Origin: Stenopsyche tienmushanensis
Lineage: Eukaryota; Arthropoda; Insecta; Trichoptera; Stenopsychidae
DNA length: 64,000 nt
NCBI GenBank assembly: GCA_008973525.1
Contig: WACJ01000341.1
Span: forward strand, 62,001 to 126,000
Reading direction: 5' to 3'
Below are positions 1 through 10,924 of this stretch, piece by piece. The first letter of the stretch is position 1, and each line of letters begins with the position of its first letter. The notes under the pieces were generated by a model, which did not search any database, was not told where the DNA came from, and saw only the letters and a program-made list of their open reading frames with translations. Both the position numbers and the translations under genes were made by a program.

Positions 1-799
1 AGTGAAATGAATTGAATGGCAACCAAAATAATCGAGAGAAAGATTTCTATAACGATGACATAGCTGAGCCGATTAAGTCTCCAACACTTTCTATTTCGAT
101 TCAAAATTTTGTTAGCATCATCGTCGACCTCTTTTCCTGGAGAATCTCTCCAAATTCCGCTCGGCGTTGTTTCCATCTTCGCACCTCGATTCGCCCCCAA
201 ATCACATTTTTGTCGTTCCCGTGCATGGATTAGGGTCACGGCTGTCATAGAATTAAAAAATGGACACAAATACCAAATTGGGTCGTATATTTCAGGTCAG
301 GGATTTTGGAATAAGTGTCTGTTTCTCTTCCTCGAATCAATTTTATGGCCGTTATCATTACATAGGAATGCTTAATTGGATGGCAGAACTCGTTACATTT
401 AGATGGAATTTTTATCAATGTTCAATGATCAATTACTGATGATCGCTAAGATGGAGAACATTTTTTGGAGATTTTAATTTTGTATTGTTATAAGCTCTCA
501 TCCCTAACCATTCCTTTCATTGATTTGCGCCAGGATAAGAGATGGCGTTAGTTGTCGGGACAAGAAATTTTTTTCTCCCTCGCGTATGGATGATATCAAA
601 TTTGTTCGTCCTTCTCTCACTGAATGCATTGAATTCAGCTCCACGTGGATTTGGCTCTAAGGATGTAACAGTGGCGTACAAAAAAAATCGAAGAAATTTG
701 AAAAAAAAGTCAGATATTATATTCACACAATTTGATGATAGAAAATCTGCTTATTTAATAGGATCACATTTGGTACTTATTGTATGAGAAATAGAAGCT
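1..799. other. Unassigned DNA, no gene recognised
   Basis: AT-rich sequence with only short open frames on both strands, none showing a domain, signal peptide or motif I recognise. Frames here overlap each other on opposite strands and end at random stops, as expected by chance in this base composition. Confidence 0.5.
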
Positions 800-915
800 C
801 ATCATTGAAAATAAAGCACTATGGAGCGCTGCACGCCACTTGTGCGTGCATACTAGAGAGTTGGATCGCTCGAGTATGCACTCAACATGTGAGTGCATAC
901 TCATCAAAGGGTTAA
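800..915. mobile_element. piggyBac-like MITE fragment (family P1)
   Basis: The stretch resembles two others at about 10925-11015 and 24105-24182: a shared block reading like ATTGAAAATAAAGC, then a palindrome-prone segment around GTGCGTGCATAC, then a run into GGGTTAA. The TTAA at 912-915 is the target sequence used by piggyBac elements. The other end was not found, so this is a fragment or a solo end. Family assignment is inference from the TTAA and the A/T-CGC palindromes common in piggyBac termini. Confidence 0.35.
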
Positions 916-1440
916 GGTCTTTTGTTATAAAAACGTAACGCCTTAACGTCACTGAATATTCATTTTCAATAACAAAATATGATCGAACATTAATTTTATA
1001 TGATTCGAGACGCTAACTGTAAAGTATTCTTACTTTTTATGTTTTGTAACTTCTTCTATTGTAAAATCTGAGAAGACCGTGGGGAATGATGAATGTTTAC
1101 AGACTTTAAAAAAAAAAGGTTGGTCGATAAATATTGGTTTAATATTTTAGCCAAATATAATATTTTTGCCAACTGCACACAATATAATTAAAATTTAAGG
1201 TGTTTTTAATCTATAGAGATGAAGTGATACAAATGCATTTATTCCGTCGGATAAGAAGCTTCTTGATGCCGTCACTAAAGAAAGAAAATGGCTGCTCTGA
1301 AAATCAGTTGTGTACGTATTGTTCTACCGCAGCATTGTCTTGAAATCGTTGCCCTCCTGATGCCTCTATAAACATATGATAGTCACACGGGGCCAAATCT
1401 GGTCTGTAAAGTGGGTGTTTCCAGTATAATTAGGTGAATT

Positions 1441-1815
1441 TATTATGAGTTACGGCTGCTGTATGCGTCGTCATGCAGAAGAAGGACAAGAGACAGACGA
1501 TAGACAGCGACTAACAAGCGTGCAGGTCTTTAAATACGACCCCATAGCTGACGCTGCTGCGTGGTCTGTTTCGGGTTTTCCCAGACTAGCCACACAGAGG
1601 ATTCTTCAACTGATCTTACGAGAAACGCTACGCATAGAGCGTCCAGGTGCTCACCCCTTTTGCTCCGCGCCCTCCAAAGGAAGCGAGGTTTCCGCAGGAA
1701 GATCACCTTCAGACTACGCGCACGTAAAGGCGCATTGGAAGAGGAAGGACAGAGGTTAATCTATGTTCAAGGGAACTACTAACGCGGATTCACAGCCACC
1801 ACGAGTCCAACTTCA
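1441..1815 (+). mobile_element. R1-type LINE 3'-UTR fragment inside mariner-2
   Basis: This plus-strand block matches the minus strand of 13690-13420: both share GAAACGCTACGC, the CTCCGCGCCCT run and GCGAGGTTTC at equivalent spacing. The 13 kb block lies downstream of a LINE C-terminal zinc knuckle, so the 1.4 kb block is taken as a piece of the same LINE's 3' untranslated region. Mariner-2 sequence flanks it on both sides, so it is an insertion. Overlapping open frames of 73-104 codons here have no recognisable domain and are not called genes. Confidence 0.55.
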
Positions 1816-2127
1816 GTTTAAAAGGGGTTGTAGCAGCAGAAGAAGGACAGCCTCTTAGTAGGATAAGCAGCCTTAGCGTCATCTAGCAGCTGGCAGTAGT
1901 ATGCCGCATTCACTATCTGTCTGTTATATAGAAAATCAATCAATAGAATACCTTTCGAGTCCCAAAATACTGTAGCCATCACTTTTTCAGCAGACTGTTT
2001 CTCGACCAGACCTTCACGAAACTTTTGAGCCCAATCAAACACTTGGATCTTACTTAGAGTAGCGTTATCGAATTGTGACTCAAGCCTCCTCAAAATTTCA
2101 CGCCTTCGCTTATGAAAACACGATTAA

Positions 2128-2417
2128 TCAAATATATAAAAATGAATTGGGTTTTGTTCGTTCGAAATGCGCTGCCATACCGTTCAACGGATTGCGATAA
2201 AACTTCATCCACTTATTGCTAAAGATTTCGCAAGTAGCATAAGCATAATCTAATATATAAAAAACAATATTTGTAAATATTTATAATAAAACCAAAAAAA
2301 TAAAATAAATTTCATTATTTCTATCATTCCTGATTGAACAAGATAACTCTTTCAAATTTCAAACGATTTTTTTATAATTATTACTTCTGTGGCAGCAACG
2401 CGCCGGGTACCAGCTAG
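2128..2417 (+). mobile_element. Short non-autonomous Helitron (290 bp)
   Basis: Starts TCAAATATATAAAAATGAAT after an A (2127) and ends GCCGGGTACCAGCTAG before a T (2418). Helitrons begin with TC, end with CTRR and insert between A and T, so both ends fit. It carries no Rep/helicase coding. It sits inside mariner-2 copy 1: removing it joins the terminal repeat at 2418-2452 to the N-terminal coding side. The ends resemble those of the larger Helitrons at 17.0, 30.0, 32.2, 46.3 and 54.3 kb, but the interior is different. Confidence 0.75.
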
Positions 2418-2452
2418 TCACTAATAAATTTATACAGCAAAATTCCCTTAGA

Positions 2453-4067
2453 AGACCAAAAGTTGCTGAAGATTTCGCAACGACTATCCAATGCAATTTC
2501 TTCGATAATCAAACAAGTCAATTTTGCTACAAAAACGAGCAGTATCAGAGAGTTCCTCTTAGTTTTTTTTTTTCTTTAAACCCATCATTTTAACCGGTAT
2601 TTTTCAAAATTGTCTACAAATATGTGGTCTCATGTCGAAACGTGGCAACAAAACGTCCATTAGCGTTAATATCGACCGGATTTTACCTAACAGCATGTCT
2701 ATTATCTCAAATGTTTACACAATTGTTTCGGATCCTGCATTTGCAAGGCGGCCAGTGTATTTCAAACGAAATGTAGAATTTAATTCAAAATTCAACAAGC
2801 AATTGACGCAGATCAGATGTGACTGTGGTCCATGACGATGAGGCATCGGAATAAATATTTTCTTGTTTTTGGCCCAATGTTGTTTGTTTGGGGTAGGTCA
2901 GTCTCGTCAGAACAGTAAAATCTCGGAAAACATGTTATGATTCTTTTATACATGCGTATTTAAAACGTCCTTCGGTTCCTTGTGCAAACACTTCCTGTTG
3001 TTCTTGCGATTTTTTATCCAATACTCGGCGATTTGCAATGAAATGACGCAGATCTTGTTTTTGCGAGATTTTCGCTTTTGGTCACAATCTGGATCCTGTT
3101 CGATTTACGCGAGCCTCACATTGATGGGCCTTGTTGTTACGAAATAAGGAGCGTTGATTGTATAATATGTTCTGGAAATCCGGCGTCAGTGACCCGTCAT
3201 GGAGGCATCAAAGAAGTGCTCCCTGATTATACCATCTGCTGAATGGTCTGATCCAATTTCAATCATCAAACATTGCATCTTCAACTAAGTGCATGCATGC
3301 CATGATTTGGTTGCATTTAAAGCGCACTTGAATTAGGGACAAAAAATGCATAATTTAAATCTGATTAATGTACCCCAGTGGATTTTTTGCTGGATCATTC
3401 CTGATCCAGTTTTTGTTCAAGTCTTTCAATAAAACAATTTAAAACAAAATATCAATTTACATTCATAATATTTATTAAACGCTTATTTTTCTTCTTTGAG
3501 ATTCAAAAGCCCAAAAAAAAGACGTTATAGAATTTGCTGATGATATTCCGCCAGCATTAGCAGCAGTAGCAATGATACAAACGACAATGAAAGTGTTACA
3601 GAAAGTGTACCGTTATTACAATACAATTACAGTTGCTAGATACTTATTAATACCGTTCAAATTGTATATCTATTCAAAGCATGAACAGTTTTGCTTAAAT
3701 ATATTGACGTGTCTCTTCTAAATTTATTCTTGTTTCTTCCCAATTCAACCGTTCAAGACATCTGCGCCCATTTATCCCCTCTTATCTTATGCTAAAACAT
3801 GGACCCTAGTTTAACACAATGTGACTAGATTGGATTTTAGATGTAAAAATATGTGCTGGATTCAATCAAAGTTATAATTTAGCTACACACTGGTTGATTG
3901 CAATTGATTAGCAATATGCTATTTGTATCTTCTTTTTTCTTTCACTGTCTGTCTTTGATTCAATGGAAGGCTTCTTCGCAGTCTAAGATGCAAATATAAA
4001 TCAATACGTTTATAGGAAACGATCTATATTGTCCTATTTTAATGCCAGAATCCTTCTATTTAACATA
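2453..4067. other. Unassigned AT-rich DNA
   Basis: No element ends, RNA genes or recognisable proteins seen. A short plus-strand frame (2632-2835) and an uninterrupted stretch near 3510-3720 without an ATG show no known motif. A minus-strand reading through 2870-3130 is vaguely transposase-like but I cannot place it. Confidence 0.4.
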
Positions 4068-4182
4068 AAACATCACTCAATAAGTTCGTAGGATCTTTTA
4101 TTAATTTTGTAATTGGTAATTTGGAGTTGTTTTTTTTTTTGCAATTCCACAAAAAATCCTACGTGCTTATTGAGTGATGTGT
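4068..4182. mobile_element. 115-bp mariner-type MITE (family M4)
   Basis: Perfect-looking inverted ends: ACATCACTCAATAAGTTCGT on the left and its near complement ending GCTTATTGAGTGATGTGT on the right, flanked by TA at 4066-4067 and 4183-4184. TA duplication with ~25-bp inverted ends is the Tc1/mariner pattern. A third copy of the same end is at about 59447-59474, also followed by TA. No coding capacity. Confidence 0.8.
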
Positions 4183-4639
4183 TATTTAGCTTGTTATGAT
4201 GGACTTTGAAGGACAAAAAAAACCAAAACCTGAATTAAGCAAATGGAACAAGCATACTTCGAAATTTTGCATCATTTTTTTAAATGCAGAACTTGTTTCC
4301 AAACAAGATATTGCTGGATGAAATCTATTGAATGGCAAAAAATCGTTTACCATAATACTCTCTGGAATGACATAGAGTTTAGGCACTTTTTTATATCAAG
4401 AAATTATGATTTATATTAAGTTTTTCGTCAAGTAAAAAGCGTTTCCAAACTTTTTGTCGATAGTTTATGTGTGTATATAAGAGTAGGCAGTCTCTCATGG
4501 CGCAAAATGAAAGATTGTGCTAAATTCTAGCAGTAAAATGATTCAATAGATTGTCTGTGTGTTGTATTTTTATTGTAGTTTTGTTTTAAGTCGTTGTTTC
4601 GTTGTGTGTCGGTCATGCAAAAACGTTGTTGGGTATTGC

Positions 4640-5300
4640 AGAAACTGTCTACAATGATTCGCTGGTATGATAGCCTATACTTTCGCAATTTCTATTGTGC
4701 TCAGACTCGTACAGGCGTTTGATGCTTCGACGCCTTTCATATCGTCCGAGGTTGTCTGTTTCGTATTTGGGTCGTGCGATTGAAAGATTGAGCGAAGGGG
4801 TCGAGGGATGATGCGTACGCCGCTGGGTTGGGTACACGCACACCCTAAAATAGTGGTAAGGTCTAGGTCAGCACTCGTGGAAGCAATCAATACGCGGGCC
4901 GCGGGCCGTCGGTGGGCGCCCCTCACGCCGGCCGGTCTGGAGAATCACGCGACTGCCGGCGCTCCGCTCCGCCAATCGCAGAGCTCCGTCGAGGGTGGCG
5001 CGATCCTAGCGGCCTCCCGATTGGCTCCCGCATGAACCGCGCCGTATGAATTAAGCGTGCCTGCATTTGGTGAAATCCGAATTACAGGGATGCCGACTTC
5101 ACCGTTAGAGCACGCCATGAGGTACACCGACGCACACAGACGCACAGACTCATCACTACACAGGGGATCGATTTGATCGCCATGCCGGGAGATGCCCGAC
5201 GTAACAACGAGAGGGGTGGCGTTACGACGAATGCAGGTCATAAGGGTGCGGCTGCTGACCCCAGTCTATGAACACAGTCATACTCTTCCCACAACCATAC
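4640..5300. promoter_or_regulatory. GC-rich island with CCAAT-type boxes (candidate host promoter/5' exon)
   Basis: This stretch is sharply richer in G+C and CpG than the window, most strongly at 4880-5040, and matches none of the repeats seen elsewhere here. It contains GCCAATCGC (CCAAT at 4972-4976) and CCCGATTGGC (inverted CCAAT at 5020-5024), which suit an NF-Y-type bidirectional promoter, and a possible splice donor GTAAGG at 4856. Frames of 75-98 codons overlap on both strands but look like consequences of GC content. The promoter or first-exon role is inference; a captured foreign segment or unrecognised transposon is possible. Confidence 0.35.
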
Positions 5301-5304
5301 AACG

Positions 5305-5607
5305 ATGAACAACGTCTATGACCATGTTAACACTATCAGATGCCTTTCTATTGTCAACAGCATGATGGCGGTACGCAATGGCACCATCACCATATCATAC
5401 AAATTAGAATTGGACTTCGATTGCTTCGATTCGATTGAAGTCTTAGTTTTAAGTTATAGATATCATACCTTAATCATAAAGGGGGACAAACGCTTTACAA
5501 TGTTCAAAAAAATGTTTTTTTTTAAATATATATTTCGAAAGCATAACATATTGAGAGTATACTGGAAAGAAGAAAAATCGGAATGTGAGATATTTACGAA
5601 GTTATAG
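5305..5607 (+). other. Open frame without recognised function
   Basis: A 100-codon plus-strand frame begins with ATG and runs to a stop in AT-rich DNA just after the GC-rich island. It has no signal peptide, membrane segment or motif I recognise, and a 60-codon minus-strand frame overlaps it. It could be an exon of a gene starting in the island, but nothing shows splice sites clearly. Confidence 0.15.
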
Positions 5608-5695
5608 CACGTAGTGGAGAGTGCCCTGGGATCGCATGGGCGCAAAGTATGGTAACTATTTAAGAATTAAGTTCTTATGGTAACTAGTTGACTGT

Positions 5696-6070
5696 ATAAA
5701 AAGTGAGCATATCGGCCACGTAGAAAAGAGATTAGACACCAAACTCCAAAACGTAAGAAAGAATCTTTCGGGGAAGGCAAGTTAATAGATGAAATCGCAA
5801 TCTGCTCTAAAAATCACTGAAATCTTAGCTGGGATATTTAATAAAGTCTACATCTCCATGATGAACGCATTGGATATAATTATTGGCATTCACAGCAAAG
5901 TCTTCGCCGAAAACACCAATGAGGCATTGATAGCGAGGTAGAACCGAAAGAGTCTTTCTGAGACAAAAGTAGCTTGAACAACCCAAAAACAGCAGCTACT
6001 CGAGGATAATCAGCTTTTTGAAGAAGCTAAAGGTCTATTATATGCGCCTGGAATCACTGATTGGTCGGTA
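5696..6070 (+). pseudogene. Decayed Mutator-like transposase remnant
   Basis: Reading 5702 onward in one frame gives SEHIGHVEKRLDTKLQNV and RKNLSG, then after stops MMNALDIIIGIHSKVFAENT, NEALIAR, SLSETKVA and LFEEAKGLLYAPGITD. From memory of the family, this matches two blocks of the insect Mutator-like transposase-domain proteins: the GHVxKRxGxRLR segment before a GKGRLTD stretch, and the C-terminal block with a final LYGPGIxD. The middle, several hundred residues in normal proteins, is missing. At least four stops lie in the frame, so it is dead. No terminal inverted repeats located. Family assignment rests on recall of conserved phrases. Confidence 0.5.
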
Positions 6071-6225
6071 ATCTGGCTGAAATTTTGGAAGATTTACCCA
6101 AATATACCTAAAATTTTAAAGGTTTTCACGTACATAAATTACCTTTTTGGTGTAAAAATTGTCAAGAAGATGGTCAAAAATAAGCTTAACTAAAGCCTAC
6201 TTAGTAATTTTATACTTTTTTTATG

Positions 6226-6510
6226 CAGAACCGTAACAAGGGCGTGGCAAAGCAGGCGCCCGCCACGGGCACAACTGGGCTTGGGGCGCGAAACGCAGAA
6301 TACTGACACGATCGAGAGTTGCGCATTTTTATTTTACCAACACTGATTAACTATATCCGTTTTTACAATATATTCTAAATTGTTTAATCCCTCTTTTCTT
6401 CATTATCGTTATGTTCAAGTATGGCATCCTATCGCTAACCGCTCATTCGTCATATCAGCGGTCCGAAAAGCGGACCGATTGAGCATACAAGCATTTATGG
6501 TCATTATTAG
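6226..6510 (+). mobile_element. hAT-like (Tip100-type ends) left arm
   Basis: Begins CAGAACCGTAACAAGGGCGT and continues with GCGCCCGCCACGGGC, close to the CAG-plus-GC-rich ends seen in hAT-Tip100 elements. It is repeated, inverted, at 8693-8395, with about 280 bp of clear similarity and a GC-rich palindrome at 6459-6477 near the inner end. Other partial copies are at 10660-10808, 16915-17030 and 35878-36085. No matching 8-bp target duplication was visible outside the two arms, so whether they belong to one insertion is unresolved. Confidence 0.55.
6459..6477. repeat. Palindromic module copy A
   Basis: Two 7-bp arms, CGGTCCG and CGGACCG, separated by a 5-base loop (AAAAG). Part of a longer module that recurs seven times in the window; see the copies at 8415, 17385, 35978, 47955, 50057 and 56537. 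Confidence 0.8.
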
Positions 6511-6639
6511 TAAACTTTAAAAAAATAATTGGATTTCCGGGTTGAGGGGAGGGAGGCGTTGAGTTAGATACTTGCCACGGGCGCTTCATACCTTAGTGAG
6601 CTAATTTTAAATCATCATAAACTTTGATGCTATATTCGT

Positions 6640-6800
6640 ATATCGGCCACTTATCAGCCGTACAAATCCATTTATCTATCAGGACCGCCGCAGCGTGTAT
6701 AAAACTTGTATATAAATAAATACTGTCGATAGCACATAATATTCGGTCATTTCTTCAAGCATACATAAACAATACACTTGAAATCGATTCATTATATCGT
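6640..6800 (+). repeat. Dispersed repeat L, copy 1
   Basis: Shares with six other sites a core running from a CAGGACCGCCGCAGCGTG-like segment through CTTGTATAT, an AATAAATgaacctt-like block (here AATAAATACTG) and TGTCGATAGCAC. The AATAAA suggests a transcript end such as an LTR R region or retroelement 3' UTR, but I cannot assign it to a family. Confidence 0.5.
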
Positions 6801-7139
6801 TCAAAAATCATTATTAGTTAATAAATTTGTACTCTCTTCTTAAATTTGACGTACGCAAGATACTCTCTTCATCTCTGTCTCCTATTCACAATCTCCGACC
6901 TACAAGATAATCTCTTCACCTCTTTGAGGAGTTAATTAAATACTAAATTATCAACTAAGCTACAAGTATACTTTATCAGTGTATTTATTAGCTAACAAGG
7001 GAAAAATATAAGAGAGAAAAACCCTTTATTTGGAAGATTTGGATATAAAAGAAACTTCAATAAAATGAATAATTAAACTGTATAAATGAAAGCTGACGTA
7101 CTGATTTTACTGAATCTCCGACATAGAATCGATCAGCAT

Positions 7140-7560
7140 GGCTGCTAGTGTTTTACAAGAAGTAATTTGGAGAGATTTGGATGGTGTAGGAGATTTGTGT
7201 ATTTTTATGGTTTAGGTAGTAACATCCGTCGAGAATAGAAAGAAACTTGATATTACGACTAAATTTTTTAAGATCGGTGAAAGGAAGTGTGTTGTGTGAG
7301 ATTTTGAGGGCCTTATTTTGCACTATTTGAAACTGTGTTCTAAACTGATGCAGGTTGGCCAACATCGAACGAATGAGGCTATTATATAGTAAAAGTTTAT
7401 TGGTGGATCCACTCTTTCGACGGAGTTTAGTGCACCTAGAGCTGCCATTCCTCGCATCTTGGCAGAGGACAATTGCACTCTCCATTTCAGTTTTGAATCA
7501 AAAATTACTCCGAAGTATTTTAATATTGATAAGGTTACTCTGGAAGAGCCCCCATTAGCC
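7140..7560 (-). pseudogene. Jockey-clade LINE reverse transcriptase C-terminal fragment
   Basis: Minus strand reads FDSKLKW, then in another frame NKLLLYNSLIRSMLANLHQF, FQIVQNKALKISHNTLPF and FSRNIKFLSILD. These match the region after the RT catalytic core in Jockey/CR1-group LINEs (LLLYxSLIRSxLxYG and QNKxLR blocks). A frameshift separates the first two pieces. It lies between the facing hAT-like arms, so it is either captured cargo or an independent insertion. Non-functional. Confidence 0.65.
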
Positions 7561-7564
7561 CTTT

Positions 7565-7700
7565 ATTCGTCCATACAAATCCATTTTTTTATCAGGATCG
7601 CGCAGCGTAAGTTTATGTAGTATATTAATAAATGAACCTTAACACTGTTGATAGCACACAATTTTTATTTCATATCTTCAAAAGTAATCAGTTATTGCTG
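7565..7700 (+). repeat. Dispersed repeat L, copy 2
   Basis: Same family as 6640: CAGGATCGCGCAGCG, AATAAATGAACCTTAACACT, GTTGATAGCACACAATTTT. It is in the same direction as copy 1 and lies between the same hAT-like arms. Confidence 0.6.
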
Positions 7701-8059
7701 AAATGAACTCAAGAAATTACTATATTATTGTACTAATGAGATGTGTTAATATATTTCTATGAGACAAAAATATATTAAACTCATTCCATAAGCTTATTTT
7801 ATCGATCTTTTCCAAATTATACGCATGACCCATAAATTTGTGACTCACAGTCCACATAGAAATAAGCATTTAACATAAATTATGATGATTTTGTAGGTTC
7901 CATGGAAATTTGATTTTCATGCTCCAAATGTGATTTAAATGATCATTCAGTATCAGCAGTCATAAAATAATTAGGTGATCTCCATTGATATTAATTTCAA
8001 GCCAAAATTCGAATGTTGGCGGTGTCCTCTGTTTGTTGACCATATCTTCAAATCAATGT

Positions 8060-8360
8060 TATTATTTAATATTCAATTTGATGCTTTACTACCAAGCCCA
8101 TCCATCATGTTTCATCCATGGTTATGAATCTATGCAAAAATTCGGCTTTATTGCTGCGAAACATCACCAAATACTCGATTTAAGCGACGCTGTTTTCATT
8201 CCATTGTGAGCAAGCGCGGCACCCATCTTGCGCACAGCTTTTTCATGTCCAAATTTTCAGTAAATATGCGATGTACACCACATTTGAAATGCCTAACATG
8301 TCTGTTAGCTCGCGTATTTTCCATTTTTGTGAATTTTCTTCGCCATTTTTGGAATAATCA
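8060..8360 (-). pseudogene. mariner transposase fragment (SETMAR-like group)
   Basis: Minus-strand phrases include GHEKAVRKMG (degenerate KLCARWVPR region) and, in a shifted frame, FRSNKAEFLHRF followed by TMDET, the block around the first catalytic Asp in mariners such as the SETMAR ancestor. Frameshifted and truncated. The same region recurs more or less well preserved at 20173-20560 and 36500-36645. Confidence 0.6.
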
Positions 8361-8394
8361 CCTCAAAGGCCCTAAAAGAGGACGAGGAGTGGCC

Positions 8395-8693
8395 ATAAGG
8401 TTTGTATGCTCAATCGGTCCGCTTTTCGGACCGCTGATATAACAAGTGAGCAGCTCGTGATCGGATGCCATACACGAACATAGTGATAATGAAGAAAAGA
8501 AGATAAGACAACTTAGTATATATTATAAAAAATGGACAGAGTCAATCAGTGTTGATTCATGTAAAGTAGAATGGTTGAATAAAATAAAAACCATGCACAA
8601 CTCTCGACCGGGTCGGTATTCTGCGCTTTGCGCCCCAAGCCCAGTTGCGCCCGTGGCGGGCGCCTGCTTTGCCACGCCCCAGTTACGACCCTG
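8395..8693 (-). mobile_element. hAT-like right arm, inverted relative to 6226-6510
   Basis: Reverse complement begins CAGGGTCGTAACTGGGGCGT and follows the left arm closely through the GC-rich start, the ACTGATTGACTCTGTCC segment and the palindrome at 8415-8433. With the left arm it makes a long inverted repeat spanning 2,468 bp. Immediately inside it is mariner debris rather than more arm sequence. Confidence 0.55.
8415..8433. repeat. Palindromic module copy B
   Basis: CGGTCCGCTTTTCGGACCG: perfect 7-bp arms and 5-base loop, the exact complement of copy A. Confidence 0.8.
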
Positions 8694-8699
8694 CATTTA

Positions 8700-9844
8700 A
8701 TCGACAATTGCGATATTCATCTTGGCAGTTCGTTGGCTCATAGAACTCATCCAGATGATATAAGATTTGCTGCCATCTTAGAACCTCGACCTGATAAAAT
8801 ATTCACGGATGTTTTTGCATCTCATTAAGTAGAATCAAACGCAGCAAAAAATCCTTAATCTTCGCATTTATCATGGGGGAGTTTTTATAAGTTCTTCATA
8901 AAAAAGGATGCCGCACATTGACAGTCTAAACACGTTCACCCATCATCTTGTGTTGATTTTATTGATTAAAACCTGTTAATATTCAATTGAAGCAAATTCT
9001 TCTATTTAACATTGCAAGCAATTGAAATATCAATGCTGAATAATTTATTATTTCATGACATTCAAGCGATATTAAAGCATTTTACATATGGAAGGTGTAT
9101 GGGCTTTCTTTTTATTTTTTTGCGCGGAAACCATATTTATTATAATGTCCATAGCATTCTGCAAAAATAATAAGAACCTTTTGATAAAAAAATATGAATA
9201 AAACAACGATACGAAGGCTTTGATGCCGACGCAGACCCTTTGAATATCCCATTTCGCCTCCCATTGTTCTTCGTTCAGCGTCCATTAAGACGTCCATTTC
9301 GATGTCTTTCAACTCCCACATATGCCACCCTATCGAATTGAATTAGAAAACTTCACAATTAAAGCATAGTAGTGTCGATCTTTACTGAATTACGCCTTTA
9401 TCCATGACCTGGACATGGATTTTCCCGTTGTCAAACGTATCTCGGCGTTAAGGGTGGCACAATCGATACTTCAGATTTGGCGACCATCCGAAGGCCATTA
9501 ACGTTTACAAGCAAAATTTCTGAGAAATTGTCGTCATATAAACGTGACGATGGTAAAATATTTCAATTACCACATGAGTCAGACTGGAAAGGTGGAGTAT
9601 CCGCTATCACAAGAGCACAATTGACACTAAAATGCGTCGGTATAATTGTGAATTTGTCAAATGACGTAGTAAAACGTCACTTGGTGGGTAAATTAACACG
9701 TAAATCGAATTGGTGCTAATTAGATCGTTTTGGGATTTTCACATCGTTAAAGGTGTTTTCTTTGTCAACATAAACATATCACAGGTAAACTCTTTTATTT
9801 ACATTTAAATACCACGAAATATGATGAAAGACTCTATTTTTATC
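8700..9844. other. Unassigned DNA with one 80-codon frame
   Basis: A plus-strand frame at 9477-9719 stays open upstream of its ATG as well (back to about 9440) and reads like plausible protein (ISEKLSSYKRDDGKIFQLP), but I do not recognise it. No flanking repeats or splice sites are convincing. It may be an exon, a decayed element or chance. Confidence 0.2.
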
Positions 9845-10115
9845 TAAAAACATGTCGGTTTTTGTTCCGATTCAGTTCGAAATATTTATATCGGTTCGGT
9901 TAAAATTTCGGTTCTGGGAAAAAACGATCAAATTTACTCTCCTTAATCATTGAAGATTCATAAGTTGATGTATTATTCTTCCATTTCTGCTTCTACGTAG
10001 GGATTATGAATTTCTGGGAGTTCCAATCTGGATGAGTAACAAATATATAGGAAGAGATAAGCTAAATAAAATACATAATTGCGGTTCTTAGTAAACTGGG
10101 TAAGCTATGCTAAGA
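9845..10115 (-). mobile_element. hAT-like fragment (family hAT-2)
   Basis: Contains repeated CGGTT-type motifs (ATATCGGTTCGGTTAAAATT) and a stretch AGAGATAAGCTAAATAAAAT that matches the complement of 31495-31530. In the 31 kb copy the family begins CAGGGTTTCGAACC, a hAT-like end. No end is visible here. Confidence 0.4.
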
Positions 10116-10659
10116 AAGTTGACCTAGTTACATTTTTGCTTACATATTGATCAAATCTATTAAAGAATATTTACCTAATTGATAGAAAAACACAGATAAA
10201 CCATAAATATATCCATGGCTTTAGGAAATATTTAGCATTTTCTGAAAAATCAATACAGAGGACTGTGTATTTTAATTTCAAATTGTAGAATACTCTGTAG
10301 AATAATCTGCGAATCCAAATATTTGGATTTTATTATAGAAAATCTTTAGAAATGTGGCACGGATTTTGCCATCTTCTTCATCGATTTCATTAATTGTGCT
10401 CACATACCTATATTCCATATTTGGCCTGTTATGGTACAGGGAACTATTGTCGGGGAACTATTTAATTGGATTTCATTGGCATGTAGAACAAAATTTAATT
10501 AGCGTGTGTTATTTTGATGTACCAAGGACTATTCATCTATTATAACATAATACATTTTCTAAAATTTAAATAAAATATATAATATAAATTAAACAATAAT
10601 TTTCATCAGAGGACTGACGGCTATCAGGTTAGTGACAATATCGGCTAGGCAGAGTTAAT

Positions 10660-10808
10660 CAGTATATAGGTTCATGTAAAGTAAAATTGTTGAGTAAAAT
10701 AAGAATCATGTGCAACTCTCGACCGGGTCGGTACTCTGCGTTTTGCGCCCCAAATCCAGTTGCGCCCGTGGCGGGCGCCTGCTTTGCCACGCCCTTATTA
10801 CGTACCTG
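10660..10808 (-). mobile_element. hAT-like terminal fragment
   Basis: Reverse complement begins CAGGTACGTAATAAGGGCGT and follows the 6226 arm for roughly 150 bp, then diverges before reaching the palindrome. Truncated copy. Confidence 0.6.
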
Positions 10809-10924
10809 CAAATATGTGTCTTCAGTTTTAGTAATTGTATTATTTTACTGTAATACAAGTGACTCTTTGCGTTCTTAAAACTTAATCGAAAAATTAATTG
10901 AAACGTGATCAAATAATATTTAGA

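Larger units (their letters stand above)
1225..2452 (-). pseudogene. mariner transposase remnant (mariner-2 copy 1), interrupted
   Basis: Minus-strand coding is broken but diagnostic. From about 2100 downward it reads SQFDNATLSKIQVFDWAQKF, typical of the mariner N-terminal helix-turn-helix, then jumps by deletion to VMATVFWDSKGILLIDF and VNAAYYCQLL, the block after the first catalytic Asp. After an inserted LINE piece (about 1441-1815) it resumes as YRPDLAPCDYHMF, holding the third catalytic Asp, and FFSDGIKKL near 1245. The terminal repeat lies at 2418-2452, beyond a small Helitron at 2128-2417. Related copies lie at 30, 35.6, 36.8 and 42.1 kb. Inactive: deletions, stops and two insertions. 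Confidence 0.8.

Noticed and set aside
1445..1782. 104- and 73-codon plus frames as a host gene
   Set aside because: They are in the LINE 3'-UTR piece inserted in mariner-2.
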